A stretch of DNA of 24,090 nucleotides from CALFVT01 sp039989855 (GTDB lineage: Bacteria; Pseudomonadota; Alphaproteobacteria; Caulobacterales; Maricaulaceae), in assembly GCA_039989855.1 (NCBI GenBank), contig JBDXGZ010000020.1, positions 1 to 24,090 on the forward strand, read 5' to 3'. This document shows positions 19,838 through 24,090 of the stretch, piece after piece; the stretch's first letter is position 1, and each line of letters begins with the position of its first letter. The notes under the pieces are model-generated. The model was not told where the DNA came from. It did no database searches and was given only the letters and a program-made list of their open reading frames with translations. The translations under genes were made by a program, and so were the position numbers.

Positions 19838-22615
19838 CTAATCTCCAGGATATACTATATGATCGATTTGTTCGCGCATTGCCTCTAGCCCTTGATCAGC
19901 ACCTAAAACCCTATTTGCGCCATAACTATGGAACAATGTCGCATTTCGTGTTCCAGCAATTTTATCAACATGTATACAGGCAAAGGGGTGGTCCGCTCTT
20001 TCGTTCAAGCGCGCTCCCATCAACGAAGAAAATAATGACATGGAATCTTCTTCGTTCATTTGTTGAGCAACTACATGATTAAAAAGAGAGGCTTCACGGC
20101 TCGGCGATAATACAAGTTGAAAACTCGTCAAACCCGAAGCCGTGAATAATGTATGCACACCAGCTTGCGGTCCACGGGATAAAATTTGACGTAGTGCAAC
20201 TGCTGGCCCTTGTTTAGGGGCCGAAAACCGATCGGCTCCACCATGCAAATCATAAAGATAATCGGGTTCAGAAACCACAAGAATCTGTGTTCGGTTCTTC
20301 GGGTTAGATTTATTTATTTTACTTGCGATTTTTTGAAGCGCTACGTCGCATTTATTTATATCAACCTTTACAATTTTACTGCCTGCTCTTGCAAGGCGTT
20401 CAAGTGCAGCATCGATCATGCCGCTCCCCGGCATGCTTTCACGCAATCCGTTTATAAAGGTAACTTCAAGAGAGCTTGGATTAATAAAACCGCCACACAC
20501 AGCAAGCGCAGCGGCTATCATACGGTGCCGCGACTCTGTATCTCCTCCTAATGATAATAGATTTTGTCCTGGCGCGCGTCGAAGCGCGCAAAGAGCATGC
20601 CCCCGTACATCAAAACATCGACCTAACCAAAGAGGAATTGGATGATCCGCTTTATTCCAAGTCTCAAGACCAAACCCGCCCATACGCAAGCTTTTTCGTG
20701 CGAGGTTCTGCAAGGCATCAGCACTGAGATACTCAGGCAAGGGTTGCGTCAAATATGGGTTTTCACTCACAAGGGAGGCTTCACGTCCAGAGAGGACAGT
20801 CGGGGTATGTTTGTTCTCACAACTATTATAAATATCCGTGATAATAGCTGGTAATAGGTTATCCCCTTCCTTTTTGCGTAGGCGTGCCACCGCTCCGCGG
20901 GCGTTGGCACCATCACGGCCACCTTCGTCATTAATTACAACTTCACCCGTCGAGCCGAGTTCACGTATCAGTCGTTTTCCTTCCCCGCCAAAAACTTGGA
21001 GTGATTGTGAATAGGTCTCTGACAAAGACAAGGCTGCCCAGCTATGAATATGAGTGAGGGCGGATTGCGGAAGACCTCTTTGTTCAAATGTCTGAGACCC
21101 CAGTACCGCATGCATACCTGCTGCACGCCCCTTTTCTAACAGCTTTCCTAATAGATGAGCGCCCGCTTCAGGATCACCCTCAAGGATTTGCTGATACTCA
21201 TCCACGACTAACACACGCCGTGCCATGACCTTTCCTGTCTTTTCTCTATAATCACTAAGTTTTACAACGCCTGCTTCTTGGAACTGCTCATATCGGTCTT
21301 CCATTTCTGCTACAAAGTCCGCCAAAACGCTGCGCGCCAATGCAGGAGCGCTTCGCAAACATACAACATCAGCATGGGGTAAGCTTCGGTAAGCTTCAAA
21401 TTCCACACCTTGTTTTCCATCAATAAGCGTAAAGCGAAGCTCCTCAGGCGAGTAACGTGACGCAAGCCCTGTAATAATCACATGGAGCATATATGATTTT
21501 CCAGAGCCCGTTTGCCCCGCAATCATCGCATGAGCACTTTGTTTGCCATCCTCGCTTTCGCCGAGCCAAAACTTTATACGTTCCCCAACAGGTGTAGACA
21601 CACGGCGTGCCGCACTCTCATTCCCAAACTTATGAGGCCTTATAATTGCATTCCAATCCCCCCCTTCTCGCTGCCGTGACCCATCGAATGCACGTTTGAT
21701 TAACGCTTTTTGCACAGTACCATCAGGCGGTGTATCAATATGCCGTGTCTTCTTAGTCAGATCGATCGTGGACACAGAAGACAACATATCTGTTTTGAAA
21801 TCATGTGGGAATTTACCATGTGTATTCCACTCTAAAACAAGATGTCGTCCAGCACGTGGGCCTGCGTTCGCTATTTTAATCAAAGCTTCAACGGCTCTAG
21901 GATCTTTAGAATATGCGTTTGGAAAATCAGCAGCGACAATTACTTCAAAAGTCTCTCCAGAACGCTGTTCTGTCGTCAAGTCAGAAAACCGAGAGGCATC
22001 ACCAATGACACGCTCATTTATTCGGCGAATATCGTCAAGGACTTCGGCAAGCTCATCCATCGTAGAACGCCCCGCGTTTCGAACAACTTCACGCCCTAGA
22101 AACCCTCGAAACGGGAAGGCAGAACCCATACCCGTTGGATCTAATAATGTGAAGCGAACCTGGCCTGGCATTGATAAGGCAATGCGGAGCGTAAGACTTT
22201 GCAAAGTTTCTCTCGCATCATTTATTGTATCCTCATCATGTTGAATAACAATGGGTCCATTATTATCAAAAAGCTGACATACGGATGGCAAGTCAGCAGC
22301 CTTTTCTAGCGGTGATGTATCGCTTTCTTTTAAGCCCCCAACACGGATTAAACCTATAGGAGATGCTGAGGGGGCTGGCTGAAAACCATCCCAGTCATTT
22401 GCCGACCAATTAAAAGGCAATGGATCCTCGTCGATTGAGCATTTCTGCAAAAATGCATCAAGTGCAACATTACAGCGATCTATAGCGCGCGTTTCAACGA
22501 CCTTAACATATCCCCCCAGCTGTGCATGAAGAGATTTTGCTACCTTTATACTTTCCGATAGTTTTCCTTCTATTTCTTTTATATCTTTAGTTATGACTGA
22601 GATTGAGCGTGCCAT
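19838..22615 (-). CDS. FtsK/SpoIIIE (EssC/EccC-like) three-domain ATPase
   Basis: A 925-aa soluble protein with a coiled N-terminus (about 1-60) followed by three tandem FtsK-like domains. Domain 1 (about 110-290: IVIQHDEDT, TLLDPTGMGSAFPF) lacks a Walker A. Domain 2 (about 340-600) is intact, with Walker A GQTGSGKS (367-374, Lys373), Walker B VLVVDEY (468-474) and the LIDGKQGVEFEAY and LGSQTF segments typical of FtsK/EssC. Domain 3 (about 655-900) is degenerate, with SLGGDTESR (688-696) at the Walker A position. Unlike FtsK or EccC it has no membrane helices, no FHA domain and no gamma DNA-reading domain. Chromosome translocation is therefore unlikely and protein handling more likely. Its ATG directly follows the stop of the tail-anchored 120-aa gene and its stop is 2 nt from the WXG-like gene. 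Confidence 0.88.
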   Translation of the reverse strand: MARSISVITKDIKEIEGKLSESIKVAKSLHAQLGGYVKVVETRAIDRCNVALDAFLQKCSIDEDPLPFNWSANDWDGFQPAPSASPIGLIRVGGLKESDTSPLEKAADLPSVCQLFDNNGPIVIQHDEDTINDARETLQSLTLRIALSMPGQVRFTLLDPTGMGSAFPFRGFLGREVVRNAGRSTMDELAEVLDDIRRINERVIGDASRFSDLTTEQRSGETFEVIVAADFPNAYSKDPRAVEALIKIANAGPRAGRHLVLEWNTHGKFPHDFKTDMLSSVSTIDLTKKTRHIDTPPDGTVQKALIKRAFDGSRQREGGDWNAIIRPHKFGNESAARRVSTPVGERIKFWLGESEDGKQSAHAMIAGQTGSGKSYMLHVIITGLASRYSPEELRFTLIDGKQGVEFEAYRSLPHADVVCLRSAPALARSVLADFVAEMEDRYEQFQEAGVVKLSDYREKTGKVMARRVLVVDEYQQILEGDPEAGAHLLGKLLEKGRAAGMHAVLGSQTFEQRGLPQSALTHIHSWAALSLSETYSQSLQVFGGEGKRLIRELGSTGEVVINDEGGRDGANARGAVARLRKKEGDNLLPAIITDIYNSCENKHTPTVLSGREASLVSENPYLTQPLPEYLSADALQNLARKSLRMGGFGLETWNKADHPIPLWLGRCFDVRGHALCALRRAPGQNLLSLGGDTESRHRMIAAALAVCGGFINPSSLEVTFINGLRESMPGSGMIDAALERLARAGSKIVKVDINKCDVALQKIASKINKSNPKNRTQILVVSEPDYLYDLHGGADRFSAPKQGPAVALRQILSRGPQAGVHTLFTASGLTSFQLVLSPSREASLFNHVVAQQMNEEDSMSLFSSLMGARLNERADHPFACIHVDKIAGTRNATLFHSYGANRVLGADQGLEAMREQIDHIVYPGD

Positions 22616-22978
22616 TTATAGCCCCTGTAATCCGTTCGTGAAATAAATATATCCGCCAATTGAAGCTGCTATGATGATACAGAAAAACATTACAATTCGA
22701 GATTTGCGTTTACCGCGTGCAACTTTAAGCTCATTTTGTAACGCAGCTAAGCTCGCCTGAGAAGTTTCAATGGAATCTATAGTACCGGTAGCCTCATGCA
22801 TGACCGCCGTTAACTCTGAGTCCTGCTCATCTAAATCGACTTTCGCAAGCGAGTCATCTGCATCCACGACATTTCTTAGATTTTGCATTAATTTCTGTGC
22901 ATCAGCCTTCAACACTGCCGCTTCTTTTCTAATTTTACGACGCGTTTCCACCGTATGTACAGCTAACTGCATGTTCAT
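22616..22978 (-). CDS. Tail-anchored coiled-coil membrane protein
   Basis: A 120-aa protein: a long helical, charged region (about 8-92, KIRKEAAVLKADAQKLMQNL and IETSQASLAALQNELKVARG), a basic KRKSR at about 91-95, then a single hydrophobic segment (IVMFFCIIIAASIGGYIYF) near the C-terminus with only about 5 residues beyond. This is a tail anchor with the coil in the cytoplasm. Because the adjacent ATPase has no membrane helices, this protein is a natural candidate to dock it to the membrane; that is inference. ATG at 22978 has TTGGAG upstream. Its TAA is followed directly by the ATPase ATG. Confidence 0.8.
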   Translation of the reverse strand: MNMQLAVHTVETRRKIRKEAAVLKADAQKLMQNLRNVVDADDSLAKVDLDEQDSELTAVMHEATGTIDSIETSQASLAALQNELKVARGKRKSRIVMFFCIIIAASIGGYIYFTNGLQGL

Positions 22979-23029
22979 TAATTAACTCCAAAATATCTAC
23001 TTCTGATTATGTTAAGATCTAGGCGGCGT

Positions 23030-23590
23030 TTATTTTTCTTTTAAAATTTCTAGAACCTTAGTCGCAAAGTTTTTATTTACTTTGTCGTATATTAACTTCT
23101 TTCTAAAGAGCCCAATGACTAATAATGTTAGCCATATAAACACTGTGATTACGCTGACCCATTGAAGCGATTCAATGAATAACGGTAGAATGAATGCGGC
23201 CAAGGATCCGTAAGAAACAAGACTCGGAAAAGCTTTGGCTTCACTCCACCATTTCACAACAACAAGGTTCGTTAAATATCGTGAGGTGTCAGTTTTCTCA
23301 TTCACAAAAGCAATGGTTTCATCACGAAATACGGCCACCTTTACAATATGACCCTTTCGTACAGATGCACTTTCCGGCCATTTTACCATGAACTCTTTTC
23401 CACTGTCAGTTTCTATTAAAAACGACGTCCAAGTATCAACGGTGGATGAAATTCTAATGTTCGACCTATAGTGACCAGTGCCACTTCCGCCGCCGCCAGA
23501 AACTTTTGTTTCTGACCATATTTGCGGGTCGTTTAAAACTTCGCCTTTAAGATAGCGCACCTCTTGAAGTGGTCGATCAACTCGTGACAT
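23030..23590 (-). CDS. Two-TM protein with beta-rich N-terminal domain
   Basis: A 186-aa protein I cannot assign to a named family. Residues 1-105 look beta-rich, with a glycine run (SGGGGSGTGHY), a conserved-looking NIRISSTVDTWTSFLIETDS and a KGHIVKVAVFRDE segment that together resemble a small OB- or SH3-like barrel. Residues about 122-162 form two closely spaced membrane helices (LVSYGSLAAFILPLFIE and WVSVITVFIWLTLLVIGLF), followed by a basic amphipathic tail. There is no signal peptide, so the barrel is probably cytoplasmic. It lies 9 bp after the lipoprotein stop and 51 bp before the tail-anchored protein, in the same operon, and could be part of the membrane assembly. Confidence 0.75.
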   Translation of the reverse strand: MSRVDRPLQEVRYLKGEVLNDPQIWSETKVSGGGGSGTGHYRSNIRISSTVDTWTSFLIETDSGKEFMVKWPESASVRKGHIVKVAVFRDETIAFVNEKTDTSRYLTNLVVVKWWSEAKAFPSLVSYGSLAAFILPLFIESLQWVSVITVFIWLTLLVIGLFRKKLIYDKVNKNFATKVLEILKEK

Positions 23591-23599
23591 ATGCCCCTC

Positions 23600-23950
23600 C
23601 TAAAAGCCTTGTGAAACAACCCAACGGCCATCACGTTTGATAAATGTGCCTGATGTTTCCGTTGTGTTACGACCTGTAAAATCGTTCTCAGACGTCAATG
23701 TGAAAGCGCAGGTGTAACGATCATTTTTAGCCTTTTCACAAGATGTGTTTTTAACGCTAACATTTGCTCTTGCCGCATCTGCCACAGAATCGCCGAGGAA
23801 AGAACTTGCAATATCATTGGCCTGGTTCATTTGATCTTGAAAGGCTGTTTCAATATCTTTATTTTTCGGCCCACCAGAGCAAGCCGTTAATAATGCCGCG
23901 CTCACTGTTGCTAAAAATATTGACGTGGTTTTATAATTTAGAACTTTCAT
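23600..23950 (-). CDS. Small lipoprotein, NTF2/DUF4878-like
   Basis: A 116-aa lipoprotein with a basic N-terminus, a hydrophobic segment and lipobox LTAC (Cys24). The mature part has a helix (KDIETAFQDQMNQANDIASS) and then beta strands with a Cys pair (NTSCEKAKNDRYTCAFTLTS) ending GTFIKRDGRWVVSQGF. This is the pattern of small NTF2-like or DUF4878 lipoproteins. I chose ATG 23950 because GGAGATAGG lies just before it; an ATG at 23962 would put that ribosome site inside the gene. It is the first complete gene of the FtsK/WXG operon in this window, and suggests an envelope-facing part of the system. Confidence 0.8.
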   Translation of the reverse strand: MKVLNYKTTSIFLATVSAALLTACSGGPKNKDIETAFQDQMNQANDIASSFLGDSVADAARANVSVKNTSCEKAKNDRYTCAFTLTSENDFTGRNTTETSGTFIKRDGRWVVSQGF

Positions 23951-23995
23951 TCCTATCTCCATAAATTAAACTAATATTGCAGGTTAATAAGCGTT

Positions 23996-24090
23996 TTATT
24001 CGAGTGGGAAGGTGTGAATATCTTCCTCCTCTAGGGACGGTTTTACGGCCACCATTTTAGGGTCAAAAATCATATGCGTACTATAATCCC
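23996..24090 (-). CDS. Partial gene, C-terminal end only
   Basis: On the minus strand a frame open from the window edge encodes about 30 residues ending KPSLEEEDIHTFPLE before TAA at 23998-23996, 45 bp upstream of the lipoprotein start. The other two frames in this stretch have stops or poor composition. It is probably the end of another gene of the same operon lying outside the window. Too short to identify. Confidence 0.45.
   Translation of the reverse strand, partial: DYSTHMIFDPKMVAVKPSLEEEDIHTFPLE

Noticed and set aside
21696..22244. 182-codon plus-strand frame inside the FtsK-like gene
   Set aside because: Longest of the shadow frames but antisense to the ATPase N-terminal half, with Ser/Arg-rich composition and no domain.
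1..24090. CRISPR arrays, tRNA or rRNA genes, phage integration sites
   Set aside because: No regularly spaced repeats, no tRNA-like arm sequences and no attachment-site duplications were seen on reading either strand.

Overview
The window looks like chromosomal DNA from an AT-leaning marine alphaproteobacterium, probably Caulobacterales/Maricaulales-like (Hyphomonadaceae relatives). The reasons are a textbook ActR/RegA/PrrA regulator, an ECF sigma factor paired with a cupin ChrR-type anti-sigma, a TonB-dependent receptor rather than a SusCD pair feeding a laminarin locus, and an IS6 family relic. This placement is inference; no rRNA or marker gene is present.

Region 1 (1-8.2 kb) is a stress and redox regulatory block bracketed by two dead, diverged IS6 transposase remnants. 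It holds an unrecognised 344-aa gene, an orphan ActR-type regulator, a CIA30-domain lipoprotein candidate, an ECF sigma/ChrR-like anti-sigma/DUF2177 operon, and a small membrane protein followed by a COQ8-type AarF/UbiB kinase. Three intergenic sites share the architecture T(T)[C/A]ATCC-N16-CGTA. They lie in front of the sigma operon, in front of the membrane protein/AarF operon, and, on the minus strand, in front of a roughly 100-nt non-coding segment that ends in a U-tailed 9-bp hairpin upstream of CIA30. I read this as a local ECF regulon that includes a CU-rich-loop small RNA. A fourth, weaker site (TGATCC-N15-CGTA) precedes the 344-aa gene.

Region 2 (8.2-17.6 kb, all minus strand) is a laminarin (beta-1,3-glucan) utilisation locus. 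It contains a LytS-type histidine kinase and LytTR regulator, a TonB-dependent receptor, a GH3 beta-glucosidase, a GH16 laminarinase lipoprotein and a sodium:sugar symporter. A pair of 14-bp direct repeats 21 bp apart sits just upstream of a sigma70-like promoter for the receptor and is a good candidate LytTR operator. A terminator-like hairpin between the receptor and GH3 probably sets differential expression.

Region 3 (17.8 kb to the window end, minus strand, incomplete at its 5' side) is the most unusual part: a very tightly packed operon resembling a stripped-down type VII (ESX/WXG100) secretion module in a Gram-negative context. In transcription order it has an unknown partial gene, a lipoprotein, a two-TM protein, a tail-anchored helical protein, a soluble three-domain FtsK/EssC-like ATPase with only its central domain intact, two about 90-residue WXG100-like proteins, a 333-aa coiled-coil protein with a Cys-bracketed loop, and a 144-aa helical protein. 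No EccB/D/E, EsaA/EssB or mycosin-like gene is visible here, so the function is open.
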